64,000 nt of DNA from DATMRF01 sp035566435 (GCA_035566435.1 DATMRF010000147.1:44212-108211); one strand, 5' to 3'. Counted from the first letter of the stretch, positions 41,077-49,946 are shown. Notes: a model not told the origin generated them from the sequence alone. Program-made: numbers and translations.

Positions 41077-42009
41077 ATGAGCTTGCTGAGGGTTGAGCGG
41101 CTGTCCAAAACGTTCGGCGCGATTCGCGCGGTGGATTCCATCAGCTTCGAGGTGCGGCCCGGCGAAATATACGGGCTGCTCGGCCCGAACGGCGCGGGCA
41201 AGACGACCACGATCTCGATGATCTCTGGGTTGCTCAAGCCCGACGCCGGCGAGGTGTTCGTCGCCAGCGCCGCGTTCTGGTCCGACCCGCAAAAGGCCAA
41301 GAGCATCATGGGGGTGGTGCCGCAGGAGATTGCAATCTACGAGGAGTTGAGCGGGCGCGAGAACCTCGAATTCTGGGGCCGGATGGCCGGGCTGGGTCCG
41401 CGCGACGCCAAAGCGCGCGCGGCCGAATTGCTCGAGGCGCTGACGCTCATTGACCGCGCCAAGGACGCGGTGAAGACCTACTCCGGCGGCATGAAGCGGC
41501 GGATCAATCTCGGCTGCGCGCTGCTGCACCGGCCGCAATTGCTGCTGCTGGATGAGCCGACGGTGGGCATCGATCCACAGGCGCGGCTGAACATTCTTGA
41601 ATTTATCCGCAGCCTGCGGGCGTCCGGCACGGCCATTCTTTACACGACGCACTATCTCGAAGAGGCGGAGACGCTGTGCCAGCGCATCGGTATCATCGAT
41701 AACGGGCGCGTGCTGGCGGAAGGGACTCTAAGCGAATTGCAGGAGCGGCTGGGCGGCGACCGCGTGTTCGTGCTCGAGGCGGATTTCAAGGGTTCTTCAC
41801 CCGACGCCTGGGACGGGTTTCACAACCGGTTCCGGGTGATTCAAAAGTCCGAGAAGCAACTGGTGGTCGCGGCGATTGGCGCCCGCGATCCGTCGGAGTG
41901 CCTGAAGGATTTGCTCGGCCTGCCGGTGCATGTGGAAAACGTCACTCTCAAGCGGCCCAGCTTGAATGATGTGTTTCTCCAACTCACGGGACGGGAGTTG
42001 AGGGAGTAG
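41077..42009 (+). CDS. ABC-2 type exporter ATPase subunit
   Basis: The 310-residue product has Walker A GPNGAGKTTT, Q-loop VPQEIAIYEELSGRENLEFW, signature YSGGMKRRINLGCA, Walker B LLLLDEPTVGID and the H-loop YTTHYLEEAE, then a C-terminal region of DrrA/CcmA-like drug or lipid exporters. It is followed 1 nt later by the first permease and then by a second, so it powers a two-permease ABC-2 exporter. Substrate not deducible. Confidence 0.94.
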   Translation: MSLLRVERLSKTFGAIRAVDSISFEVRPGEIYGLLGPNGAGKTTTISMISGLLKPDAGEVFVASAAFWSDPQKAKSIMGVVPQEIAIYEELSGRENLEFWGRMAGLGPRDAKARAAELLEALTLIDRAKDAVKTYSGGMKRRINLGCALLHRPQLLLLDEPTVGIDPQARLNILEFIRSLRASGTAILYTTHYLEEAETLCQRIGIIDNGRVLAEGTLSELQERLGGDRVFVLEADFKGSSPDAWDGFHNRFRVIQKSEKQLVVAAIGARDPSECLKDLLGLPVHVENVTLKRPSLNDVFLQLTGRELRE

Positions 42010-42010
42010 C

Positions 42011-43351
42011 ATGCTCCGCGTGCTCCTGGCCAAAGATCTCCGCCGCGCGTGGCGCAATCCGCTGCCGTGGCTGATCAACCTCATTGTGCCGCTGGCGATG
42101 ACCGCGCTGATCGGCATGGTGTTCGGCGGCAAGTCCGATAGCGGCGCGCTGGGCCGCATCCGATTCGCCGTGGTGGACGAAGATAAGTCCGTGCTGAGCG
42201 ACGTGCTGCGTGGCTCGGCGAACCAGCGTGAGGGCGGCAAGTATCTCGAACCTGTGTTCCTGGAGCGTGAGGACGCGTTGCGCCAGCTCAACGCCAGCAA
42301 GCTCAGCGCGGTGCTCATCATACCAGAGCATTTCATGCGCGATTATCTCACGGCCCGCGAGGCGGTCAGCCTGGAGCTGATCAAGAACCCGGCAGAGTCC
42401 ATTCACCCGGCGGTGCTGGAGGAATTGCTGGGCGCAGTCGTGACCGCGTTGAACGCGATCTCGCGCAATTTCAATTCAGAATTCCCCGAATGGCAGGAGG
42501 TGTTTGAAGGCAAGGAGGATTACCACAAGGTTTCAATGTTGATCGAGCGCGCGGGCGAGAAACTTAAGACGGCGAAAAAGCTGATCGACCCGCCGCTCGT
42601 CACTTACGAAAAGGAAGACAGCGGCGGGACGCCGCAAGGTGAGGAAGCGAGCGCTGGCAAAGCCAATGGCGGCGACTCGAACCACGCCGCGGGCAAGACC
42701 GCAGGCGGCAAAAGCGGGAAATCGAAGCAAGATGACTCGACCAACGTGTTCGCCTATCTGCTGCTCGGGCTGGCGGCGATGTTTCTGCTCTTCCTGGGCA
42801 ATAACGCGATGACGGACCTGCATCGCGAGCTGCGGAAGGGCACCTTCGAGCGTTACCAAACGATGCATCAGCGGCTCGGGCCGTTCATCGTCGGCAAGGT
42901 GGTGTTCGCAGTGGTAGTGCTGCTGCTATGCAGCGCTATCATGCTGGGCGGCGGCGGCTTGATTTTCCGGGTTCACTGGCAGCATCCGGTTCCCTTGATA
43001 TCGCTCGCGTTTGGCTACGCCGTCTTCGTGGCGGGTCTTTTTGCCGTTCTGGTGGCGTTGGTTCCGGACGAGCGGCGCTCGGCGGTGTTGACCAATGTGG
43101 CAGGGATGGCGCTGGGCCTGGTTGGGGGCTGCGCGTTTCCTCCGCAGCAGCTTCCCGCGTTTTTGCGCGATCACCTCACGCCGCTGATGCCGAGCAATTG
43201 GTTTGTCGAAACCGCACGAAATCTGCAGTTCAGCAGCGAGAACGTCCTGTGGACATTGGTCCTGCTCAAACTGGCAGTGACCGGTGTGGTTCTGATTGCG
43301 ATGGCGGCTTTCCTGTTCCGGCGGCGATTCAAAGCCGGTTTGCGCGCATGA
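42011..43351 (+). CDS. ABC-2 type exporter permease 1
   Basis: The 446-residue protein has one N-terminal membrane segment (PWLINLIVPLAMTALIGMVF), a large extracytoplasmic domain (about 40-245) and five C-terminal segments starting near 246, the ABC-2 (YhgE/NatB-like) layout. A Gly/Lys/Ser-rich low-complexity stretch (about 200-245, including GKTAGGKSGKSKQDD) precedes the membrane bundle. It overlaps permease 2 by ATGA. Confidence 0.9.
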   Translation: MLRVLLAKDLRRAWRNPLPWLINLIVPLAMTALIGMVFGGKSDSGALGRIRFAVVDEDKSVLSDVLRGSANQREGGKYLEPVFLEREDALRQLNASKLSAVLIIPEHFMRDYLTAREAVSLELIKNPAESIHPAVLEELLGAVVTALNAISRNFNSEFPEWQEVFEGKEDYHKVSMLIERAGEKLKTAKKLIDPPLVTYEKEDSGGTPQGEEASAGKANGGDSNHAAGKTAGGKSGKSKQDDSTNVFAYLLLGLAAMFLLFLGNNAMTDLHRELRKGTFERYQTMHQRLGPFIVGKVVFAVVVLLLCSAIMLGGGGLIFRVHWQHPVPLISLAFGYAVFVAGLFAVLVALVPDERRSAVLTNVAGMALGLVGGCAFPPQQLPAFLRDHLTPLMPSNWFVETARNLQFSSENVLWTLVLLKLAVTGVVLIAMAAFLFRRRFKAGLRA

Positions 43352-44481
43352 AACGCATCCTCGACATCGGTCACACGGACTTGCGGCTCTTTCTCAAGCA
43401 CAAGAGCGCTTATATCTGGCTGTTCGCCGTGCCGCTCGCGTTCGTATATATCATGGGCTTTGCTGCGCGCGGACCGGGCGATCCGTACAATCGCAAGCCG
43501 CCCGTGCTCATCGAAAACGCAGACACAAATTTCCTGGGACGCATTTTCCTGGACGAACTCAGCGCGCAGAAAATGCGGCTCCTCGAGCCGAAGGAGCGGA
43601 AGGCGGCCGCGCGCGTTATCCGGATCCCCGCCGAGTTCACGGACAACGCGCGCCAACTCAAGCAAACGAAATTGCAGTTCCTCAACGGCGAAGATTCCGG
43701 TGAGGCCGACGCGGCGCTCATCGAGGTGCGGTTGGTGCGAGCGCTGATCGCGATGAACGGTCATCTCCTTGAGGCGGCGACGGGGACGAACACGCTTGAA
43801 ACGCTTTCGGAAGACAAGCTTCGAGAAATCATGGTCCGGCCCAACCCCGTGAGCCTGACCGCCCGTTTCGCCGGAAGACAGCCCGTTCCTTCGGGCTTTA
43901 ACTTTTCGCTGCCCGGCAATCTCGTGATGTATCTGATGATGAACCTGCTCATCTTCGGCGGCTCGACCGTGGCGTCGGAACGGCGCAACGGAGTCATCAA
44001 GCGGCTCATGGTTCATCCCGTGACGCGACTCGAACTGGTCATGGGAAAGATCTACGGCCTGATGCTGCTGGGCCTGGTGCAGATTCTATTTTTCCTCGCG
44101 GTGGGAAAGTTCATGTTTCACGTCAATCTTGGCGCCAATCTCCCGGCGGTGACGTTGACACTGCTGGTCTTCGCCTGGGTCGCTGGGTCGCTAGGCGTGC
44201 TGGTCGGGTCGTTAACGGCGGCCGAAGATCGGGTGAGGGGAATCTGCGTGCTCGCGAGTCTGTTGATGGCGGCGCTGGGCGGCTGCTGGTGGCCTCTGGA
44301 AATCGGACCGCCCTCGCTCAAGACCATCGCCCTCTGCACCCCCGCGGGGTGGGCATTGCAGGCCTTGCACCAGCTCATCAGCTTCGGCAGTGGCTGGGGC
44401 GCGGTGCTGACTCCGCTCGCGGTGCTGCTGGCGTTCGGCGCGACCGCGAATCTGCTGGCGGCGCGATTTTTCAGGAGTTGA
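43348..44481 (+). CDS. ABC-2 type exporter permease 2
   Basis: The 377-residue protein repeats the layout of permease 1: segment SAYIWLFAVPLAFVYIMGFA, an extracytoplasmic domain (about 45-195), and a C-terminal bundle starting GNLVMYLMMNLLIFGGSTVA, followed by SERRNGVIKRLMVHPVTRLE, the conserved cytoplasmic loop. ATG 43348 overlaps the previous stop. Both permeases are divergent, suggesting an obligate heterodimer. Confidence 0.91.
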   Translation: MKRILDIGHTDLRLFLKHKSAYIWLFAVPLAFVYIMGFAARGPGDPYNRKPPVLIENADTNFLGRIFLDELSAQKMRLLEPKERKAAARVIRIPAEFTDNARQLKQTKLQFLNGEDSGEADAALIEVRLVRALIAMNGHLLEAATGTNTLETLSEDKLREIMVRPNPVSLTARFAGRQPVPSGFNFSLPGNLVMYLMMNLLIFGGSTVASERRNGVIKRLMVHPVTRLELVMGKIYGLMLLGLVQILFFLAVGKFMFHVNLGANLPAVTLTLLVFAWVAGSLGVLVGSLTAAEDRVRGICVLASLLMAALGGCWWPLEIGPPSLKTIALCTPAGWALQALHQLISFGSGWGAVLTPLAVLLAFGATANLLAARFFRS

Positions 44482-44512
44482 GACGCGCAAAGCCTTCAGT
44501 AGCCGGCGGGGC

Positions 44513-44530
44513 GGGGACGGGCTCGTCCCC
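44513..44530. repeat. Hairpin GGGGACG-ggct-CGTCCCC
   Basis: A perfect 7-bp stem with a 4-nt loop follows the ABC operon. Its arms are related to those of the larger inverted repeat at 50605-50677, so both may belong to one dispersed REP-like family. It may also act as a terminator, though no T tail follows. Confidence 0.6.
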
Positions 44531-44558
44531 ATCGATTGGGCGGCAACCGGAGACCCCG

Positions 44559-44735
44559 ATGGCGCAAGGGAGACCCCCGCTGCCAAAATGTTCCAGTCGA
44601 GCCGGTCGGTTGTATTGCCGAGTGCGGGAGTCGGAAATCGATGAAATCGAGGCCGCTGACAAACAAGCTAAAAAGCCCATTTCGGCGTGGATTCGGGATG
44701 TTCTGTTGACGGCTGGAAGGCTTAAGTGTGATTAG
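44559..44735 (+). CDS. Small ribbon-helix-helix-like protein
   Basis: The 58-residue product reads GRLYCRVRESEIDEIEAADK then KKPISAWIRDVLLTAGRLK. A strand with alternating hydrophobic residues (LYCRV) followed by two helices, with the xSxWIRDxLL pattern, matches the RHH fold of MobC/antitoxin-type DNA-binding proteins. ATG 44559 has GGAG about 7 nt upstream. No toxin gene is adjacent. Two palindromic sites lie 44-78 nt beyond its stop. Role as a regulator is inferred. Confidence 0.65.
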   Translation: MAQGRPPLPKCSSRAGRLYCRVRESEIDEIEAADKQAKKPISAWIRDVLLTAGRLKCD

Positions 44736-44778
44736 GGTTGCTGTAACGGTGGAGATGGCTTTCGGTTAAAATTGCCAT

Positions 44779-44813
44779 GCGTGAGTTTCACGCACCATGC
44801 GTGAATTTCACGC
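44779..44813. promoter_or_regulatory. Two tandem 15-bp palindromes at 20-bp spacing
   Basis: GCGTGAGTTTCACGC (44779-44793) and GCGTGAATTTCACGC (44799-44813) are near-perfect palindromes with centres 20 bp apart, two helical turns. They lie between the RHH-like gene and the LRR gene, about 100 bp upstream of the latter. The layout fits cooperative binding of a dimeric repressor. Confidence 0.6.
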
Positions 44814-44909
44814 TTGTCGTTCGATTGCTGCTGTCAGAACAAGCGAAAAGACACGAAAAAATTGATGGCATGAGCGATGCTGGAAGTAAGGCAGCGGGGA
44901 AACTTGCTA

Positions 44910-46037
44910 ATGAAAAGAAACCCATTACTACTTTGCTGGCTGCTCTTGGCCACACCGGCTATTGTAGAAGCTCAGTTCAATTACACGGTCACTAATCAGA
45001 CGATCACTATAACCGCATACACGGGCACCAACAGCGTTGTGGCCGTCCCAAGCACGATAGACGGTCTGCCGGTGACCAGCATAGGGTATGAGGCATTCTA
45101 CGAGAGCGGAATAACCAGCGTGACCATCCCCAACAGCGTCATCAGCATCGGCGACTTTGCGTTCTCTGGATGCACCAACCTCGCCAGCGTCACGATTCCC
45201 AACAGCGTCACTAGCATCGGAGAAGCTGCGTTCAATGGCTGCTTCAGCTTGACCAACGTCGCCATCCCCAGCAGCGTCACCAAGATCGGGATCTCGGCGT
45301 TCAATCATTGCTACGGTCTGACCAGCGTCAGCATCCCCAACAGCGTCACCAGCATCGGAAACGGTGCGTTCGATTACTGCACCAACCTGACTAACGTCTC
45401 CATCCCCAACAGCATCGCCAGGATCGCAGATTATGCGTTCGAGGGCTGCTCCAGCCTGACCGGCGTCACGATCCCCAACGGCGTCACCAGCATCGGAGAG
45501 TATGCGTTCAATGGCTGCTTCAGCCTGACCAATGTCGCCATCCCCAGCAGCGTCACCAAGATCGGGATCTCGGCGTTTGGTATCTGTACCAGCCTGACCG
45601 GCATCACAATCCCCGACAGCGTCACCAGCATCGGAGACCAAGCGTTCGAGGCATGCTCTAGCCTGACCAGCATATATTTTCAAGGCAATGCCCCCAGCCT
45701 TGGTTCGCACGTGTTCGTCTTCGACAAGGCCACCGCCTATTATTTGCCGGGAACTGCGGGGTGGGGTTCACCTGTTGGCGACGGAATTCCAACAGGGTTT
45801 TGGATACTTCCCTATCCACTGATCCTGAACCGTAGTTTTGGCGTACGATCCAACCAATTTGGTTTCACCGTTTCTTGGGCAACATACCTCTCTGTCGTTG
45901 TTGAGGCTTCCACGAGTCTATCAAGTCCCGTGTGGCAACCGGTGCAAACGAACGCCCTCAACAATGGAGTGGTTAATTTCATCGACCCCGAGTGGACCAA
46001 CCATCCTAACCGTTTCTACCGAATCCGCTCCCAGTAA
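44910..46037 (+). CDS. Exported BspA-like leucine-rich repeat protein
   Basis: The 375-residue product has a signal peptide (MKRNPLLLCWLLLATPAIVE then AQ) and about eight 23-residue LRR_5 units of the form TSIGxxAFxxCxSLTxVxIP between about 50 and 260. A C-terminal beta region carries VVVEASTSLSSPVWQPV and ends FYRIRSQ. ATG 44910 is chosen because the signal peptide begins there; an ATG at 44877 adds 11 residues. Two blocks of the repeat are almost identical in DNA. Surface or extracellular binding is likely. Confidence 0.9.
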   Translation: MKRNPLLLCWLLLATPAIVEAQFNYTVTNQTITITAYTGTNSVVAVPSTIDGLPVTSIGYEAFYESGITSVTIPNSVISIGDFAFSGCTNLASVTIPNSVTSIGEAAFNGCFSLTNVAIPSSVTKIGISAFNHCYGLTSVSIPNSVTSIGNGAFDYCTNLTNVSIPNSIARIADYAFEGCSSLTGVTIPNGVTSIGEYAFNGCFSLTNVAIPSSVTKIGISAFGICTSLTGITIPDSVTSIGDQAFEACSSLTSIYFQGNAPSLGSHVFVFDKATAYYLPGTAGWGSPVGDGIPTGFWILPYPLILNRSFGVRSNQFGFTVSWATYLSVVVEASTSLSSPVWQPVQTNALNNGVVNFIDPEWTNHPNRFYRIRSQ

Positions 46038-46489
46038 TCCAGTTTCCGGCACACAGCAGTTTTTCCGATTGAGTGAACCGAAAAGCCCCCGCTCCTCAAA
46101 ACCATATAACGGAAATTTCTGAGCGATCGCGAGCCGCTTAAATGAGCGGTCACAAGGCGATTGATTCTCACAAATCCTAACAGCAAAATCGGGTACGCAA
46201 GTCATTGAGAGAGTGAAAATCGCCCAGAAAACCTGAGGGAAATAACGATATAATTCTTTAATCAGATTTCAAATCGGCGATACAGCGGAATACAATTCTG
46301 CGCCACGCGGCAAGCTCTTACGGCAGCCTTGTCACTAGCCCTGTTGCCGGTGGCCGGTTGCGGCATTTCAGCTTGCCCGGCAGGTTAAAGCGCGTATAAT
46401 AAGCTGTATCATCCTCACTCATAAGCCACTCGGGGCTTCCTGGGGAGCTTGAGGTCGGTTTACGTCCGTTTAATGCGAAGGGGTTTGCG
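46038..46489. other. Spacer before the ECF sigma gene; no gene seen
   Basis: This 452-bp region has scattered AT-rich stretches and a small hairpin (GCCGCT...AGCGGT near 46133-46150). The only clear signal is the promoter-like pair at 46373-46400. Confidence 0.5.
46373..46400 (+). promoter_or_regulatory. Putative housekeeping promoter of the sigma/kinase pair
   Basis: TTGCCC (46373-46378) and TATAAT (46395-46400) are separated by 16 bp, about 90 nt upstream of the sigma gene GTG. The perfect -10 and acceptable -35 suggest sigma-70 control. Confidence 0.5.
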
Positions 46490-47284
46490 GTGGGTATTTT
46501 GGACGAGACAAAGACGCCTCAAGGCGCAGAGCTGAAATCGCTCAGCTCGGTGTGCCTGCGGGAGTCTGGCGGCGCGGGCCAGTTCGACACCACCCATTGG
46601 AGCGTGGTGATGGTCGCTGGCAAGGACTCTTCAGCGGTCGCTCGGGAGGCCATGGAAAAGCTGTGCCGATGCTATTGGTATCCCCTGTATGCATTTATCC
46701 GACGGCGCGGCTACGAAGCGCCTGAGGCGCAGGATTTGACGCAGAGCTTTTTTGCGCGGCTCCTGGAAAAGGACTACCTGAGCGCCGTCGATCGCAGCAA
46801 GGGCAAGTTCCGCTCTTTTCTGCTGGCATCTCTCGAGCATTTCCTGGCGAACGAATGGCGCCGCACCCGCGCGCTGAAACGGGGCGGAGGAGCGGTGTTT
46901 GTTCCTTTGGACGATGAAGCCGCGGAGCACCAGTACCTGCAAGGCCCCGCGGCGGGAATGTCTCCCGAACAATGTTACGAACAGCAATGGGCCACCACTT
47001 TGCTCGAGCAGGTCCTGTGGCGCTTGAGAGAGGAATTCCAAGCCGCCGGCAAGTCGGAATTATTCGCGCAGATCAAGATCTTCCTGACGGGGGAAAAAAG
47101 AACGACCTCGTACGCCGAACTGGCGGCGAAATTGGGGACCACGGAGGCAGCTTTGAAGATGGCGGTCAGCCGGATGCGCCAGCGTTACGGCGAGCTGTTG
47201 CGCTCGGAGATCGCGATGACGGTCTCAAGCCCGGAAGAAGTCGAGGAGGAGCTGCGCGCCTTGTTCGCCGCGCTTGCCGGTTGA
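46490..47284 (+). CDS. ECF-type RNA polymerase sigma factor (kinase-associated)
   Basis: The 264-residue product has the FDTTHWSVVMVAG motif found in Verrucomicrobia/Planctomycetes ECF factors, sigma region 2 (MEKLCRCYWYPLYAFIRRRG, EAQDLTQSFFARLLEKDYLS, KGKFRSFLLASLEHFLANEW) and region 4 (KRTTSYAELAAKLGTTEAAL, KMAVSRMRQRYGELLRSEIA). It starts at GTG 46490. No anti-sigma gene is beside it; instead a Ser/Thr kinase follows. This fits the kinase-linked ECF43-type arrangement in which phosphorylation activates the sigma factor. Confidence 0.9.
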   Translation: MGILDETKTPQGAELKSLSSVCLRESGGAGQFDTTHWSVVMVAGKDSSAVAREAMEKLCRCYWYPLYAFIRRRGYEAPEAQDLTQSFFARLLEKDYLSAVDRSKGKFRSFLLASLEHFLANEWRRTRALKRGGGAVFVPLDDEAAEHQYLQGPAAGMSPEQCYEQQWATTLLEQVLWRLREEFQAAGKSELFAQIKIFLTGEKRTTSYAELAAKLGTTEAALKMAVSRMRQRYGELLRSEIAMTVSSPEEVEEELRALFAALAG

Positions 47285-47323
47285 CGGGGGTTTGTCCCGT
47301 GGCGGGCGCTGCTATGCAATCGG

Positions 47324-47479
47324 AATTTAACGCAAAGACGCAAAGAAGCAGAGCCGCAGAGGTGGGAATCGAGCCTTACGGCATGAGCGTCGGCCACCTG
47401 TTCGTGACAGCCCACCACGCAGGCCAGAACAACAAATTCTCAGCGCCTTTGCACCTTTGCGCCTTTGCGTTAAAAAATT
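47324..47479. repeat. 156-bp element with inverted CGCAAAG-type repeat ends
   Basis: The left end carries TTAACGCAAAGACGCAAAG and the right end is the complement of TTAACGCAAAGGCGCAAAGG. An unrelated core lies between. A third copy of the motif is at about 63350-63382. It sits in the sigma/kinase spacer, where no gene is seen. Confidence 0.7.
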
Positions 47480-47548
47480 CTGGCTGAATCGTTACCTTTC
47501 AGCGGTTTATGGTCTGAATACAATGGAAGCGGCGCTCGGCCGGTTCTT

Positions 47549-49813
47549 ATGGCAGCCCAGAGAATATGTGAAGAATGCGGAGCGGCTTTGCCCGCCAACG
47601 CTCCGCAAGGTCTCTGTCCCAAGTGCTTGGTGGCGATGGCTATCGGCCTCGGACATTCAGGCGCCGCTGGGGAGGCCATTGCCGCTTCGGTCGAAAATCA
47701 AAAATCGGAAATCAAAAATCCCAGGGTCCGCTATTTCGGTGATTACGAGTTGCTGGAGGAAATTGCGCGCGGGGGCATGGGCATCGTCTATAAGGCCCGG
47801 CAGGTGAGCCTGAATCGGGTGGTCGCGGTCAAGATGCTGCTCTTTGGCCGGTTTTCGAGCCGTGAGTTCGTGCAGCGTTTCCGTATCGAGGCCGAAGCGG
47901 TGGCGAGCCTGCACCACCCGAACATCGTTGCCATTCATGAGATCGGCGAGCACGAGGGCCAGCACTATTTCTCGATGGACTACGTCGAAGGCCAGAACCT
48001 GGCGGCTCGCGCGCGGGAAAATCCGTTGCCGCCGGAGCTGGCAGCGGAATACGTCAGGGCCATCGCGCAGGCCATCCACTACGCCCATCAGCATGGCGTG
48101 CTGCACCGCGATCTAAAGCCGTCGAACATCCTCATCGACGCGCTCGACCAGCCGCATATCACGGATTTCGGGCTGGCCAAGCGGTTAGAGTCCGCTTCCG
48201 ACCTGACGCTGCCGGGGGAGGTATTGGGCACGCCTAATTATGTCGCGCCCGAGCAGGCGGCGGGCCGAAACGCGGAGATTGGGCCCACCAGCGACGTCTA
48301 TTCTCTCGGCGCAATTCTGTATTACTCACTAACGGGCCGAGCGCCGTTTCTGTCGGAGACTATCCAGGGCACCTTGCGGCAGGTGCTCGAAACGGACCCG
48401 GTTGCCCCACGGTTGCTGCACCCAAAGATTCCGCACGATCTCGAAACGATTTGCCTGAAGTGCTTGAATAAAGAACCACGCGGGCGGTATCCGGATGCCG
48501 CGGAGTTGGCGGAGGACCTGGCTCGCTGGCGGGCCGGGAAACCCATTCTGGCGCGGCCTGCGGGCCAGGCCGAACGAATATGGCGCTGGTGCCGGCGTCA
48601 GCCCGCTCTCTCGAGCCTCATTGCGGCGGTGTTGACGCTGCTGGTGACGGTCGCGATTGGTTCTTCGAGCATGTTGGTCATGGAAAAACGGGCTCGCGAC
48701 AACGAGGTCAGGCTTCGCCGGCAAGCTCAAGTGCACCAACGGCAGGCTCAAACCGAGGCAGAAAAGAGCAGCAAAGTAGCCCGATTCCTCAAAGACACTC
48801 TCGAGGTCTTGCCCTCGGTAGCTCGGGGAGGCAACGCTGCAACCTTCCGCAAGATTTTGAATGATAGGTCGGAGCGCGTCGGCAAAGAATTCACCAACCA
48901 GCCGGACGTCGAAGTGGAGCTTCGCCTTACCCTGGCCGGTGTTTATCACGAACTCGGATTCTATCAACCGATGGAGGAAATGGCTCGCGCTGCCTTGAGC
49001 ACTGGCCGCTCGCGTCTGGGCAACCGGAACCCTGCCGTGCCTCGCGCGCTGGCCTCCATCGGCGATGCGCTGATGCATTTGGGCAGGCTTACGCAGTCGG
49101 AAAGCTTCTGCCGCGAAGCGCTCGACTTGCACCTTCAACAGGTGGGCGCCGACCAGCCGGAGACGGTAGGTTTTCTCAGCACCCTTGGCAACGTCCTGCA
49201 GCGCGAACGCAAGCTGGACGAGGCTCACGATGCGTATCAAAGGGCTCTCAATATTACGCAACGAGCGAAGGGCGAGAATAACGCTGAAGTTGCCGGCCTG
49301 CTCGACAATCTCGAGCTCATACTCCAAAGCCAGGGGCGGCTGCCGGAGGCTGAAGTGCTGGCGCGCCAAGTGCTGGCGATGCGCCAGCAGTTGTTCGGCT
49401 CCGAGCACGCCGACGTGGCCACTTCCCTCCACAACCTCGGCCACGTCCTTTATTTGGAACGCAGCTTGCCTGAAGCGGAGTCGAGGTATCGCGAGGCGTT
49501 GGCGATGCGTCGGAAACTCTTCGGCGACGAGCACGTGGCCGTGGCTACCTCCCTTTACAGCCTGGCACTCGTTCTCTCGGCTCAAACAAACGCTGCCGCC
49601 GCGGAACCGCTCTATCGTGAGGCGCTGGTGATGCGGCAAAAGCTCCTGGGTGAGGAGCATCCGGCCGTTGCCGAAACGCTGAGCGGCCTGGCCAGTGTGC
49701 TCCGCGAGGAGGGGCACGTCGATGAAGCGGACGCCCGGTCACGGCAGGCGCTGGCGATCAGCCGGAAGGCCTGGCCCAATGAGCCTGAAAAGTGGCTGGG
49801 AGGAAACAAATGA
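47549..49813 (+). CDS. Ser/Thr protein kinase with zinc ribbon, membrane segment and TPRs
   Basis: The 754-residue protein has an N-terminal zinc ribbon (Cys7, Cys10, Cys23, Cys26), a kinase domain about 64-330 with Gly loop ARGGMGIVYKA, Lys95, HRDLKPSN (Asp188), DFGLA (Asp206) and GTPNYVAPEQ, one membrane segment about 354-378, a short coiled coil, and an extracytoplasmic C-terminal half of TPR (kinesin-light-chain-like) repeats (e.g. VGFLSTLGNVLQRERKLDEA). The TPR part is probably the sensor. It follows the ECF sigma gene by 264 bp. Confidence 0.94.
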   Translation: MAAQRICEECGAALPANAPQGLCPKCLVAMAIGLGHSGAAGEAIAASVENQKSEIKNPRVRYFGDYELLEEIARGGMGIVYKARQVSLNRVVAVKMLLFGRFSSREFVQRFRIEAEAVASLHHPNIVAIHEIGEHEGQHYFSMDYVEGQNLAARARENPLPPELAAEYVRAIAQAIHYAHQHGVLHRDLKPSNILIDALDQPHITDFGLAKRLESASDLTLPGEVLGTPNYVAPEQAAGRNAEIGPTSDVYSLGAILYYSLTGRAPFLSETIQGTLRQVLETDPVAPRLLHPKIPHDLETICLKCLNKEPRGRYPDAAELAEDLARWRAGKPILARPAGQAERIWRWCRRQPALSSLIAAVLTLLVTVAIGSSSMLVMEKRARDNEVRLRRQAQVHQRQAQTEAEKSSKVARFLKDTLEVLPSVARGGNAATFRKILNDRSERVGKEFTNQPDVEVELRLTLAGVYHELGFYQPMEEMARAALSTGRSRLGNRNPAVPRALASIGDALMHLGRLTQSESFCREALDLHLQQVGADQPETVGFLSTLGNVLQRERKLDEAHDAYQRALNITQRAKGENNAEVAGLLDNLELILQSQGRLPEAEVLARQVLAMRQQLFGSEHADVATSLHNLGHVLYLERSLPEAESRYREALAMRRKLFGDEHVAVATSLYSLALVLSAQTNAAAAEPLYREALVMRQKLLGEEHPAVAETLSGLASVLREEGHVDEADARSRQALAISRKAWPNEPEKWLGGNK
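47694..47721 (+). repeat. Four heptads (AAAATCN) inside the kinase gene
   Basis: AAAATCA, AAAATCG, GAAATCA and AAAATCC lie head to tail and code for the linker (ENQKSEIKNP) between the zinc ribbon and kinase domain. An intergenic-type heptad array has evidently entered the coding frame here without breaking it. Confidence 0.75.
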
Positions 49814-49946
49814 AATTCCTCGTTACCTTTGCTCGAGTTCAGGTCTGTAAAGAAGTGGAAGGCGCTCGAATGGACGAGGCTTTCGTGACGGTGAAACCAA
49901 GATACACCAGGCGGAAATCGCCCGGATCAACGAAAGGCAGAGTGTT

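Noticed and set aside
40945..41652. Upstream extension of the DUF2784 gene
   Set aside because: It is antisense to the ABC ATPase gene and has shadow composition; the family match begins at 40944.
42600..42745. Low-complexity Gly/Lys stretch in ABC permease 1 as a foreign insertion
   Set aside because: The frame and codon use continue smoothly, so it is more simply a flexible extracytoplasmic linker.
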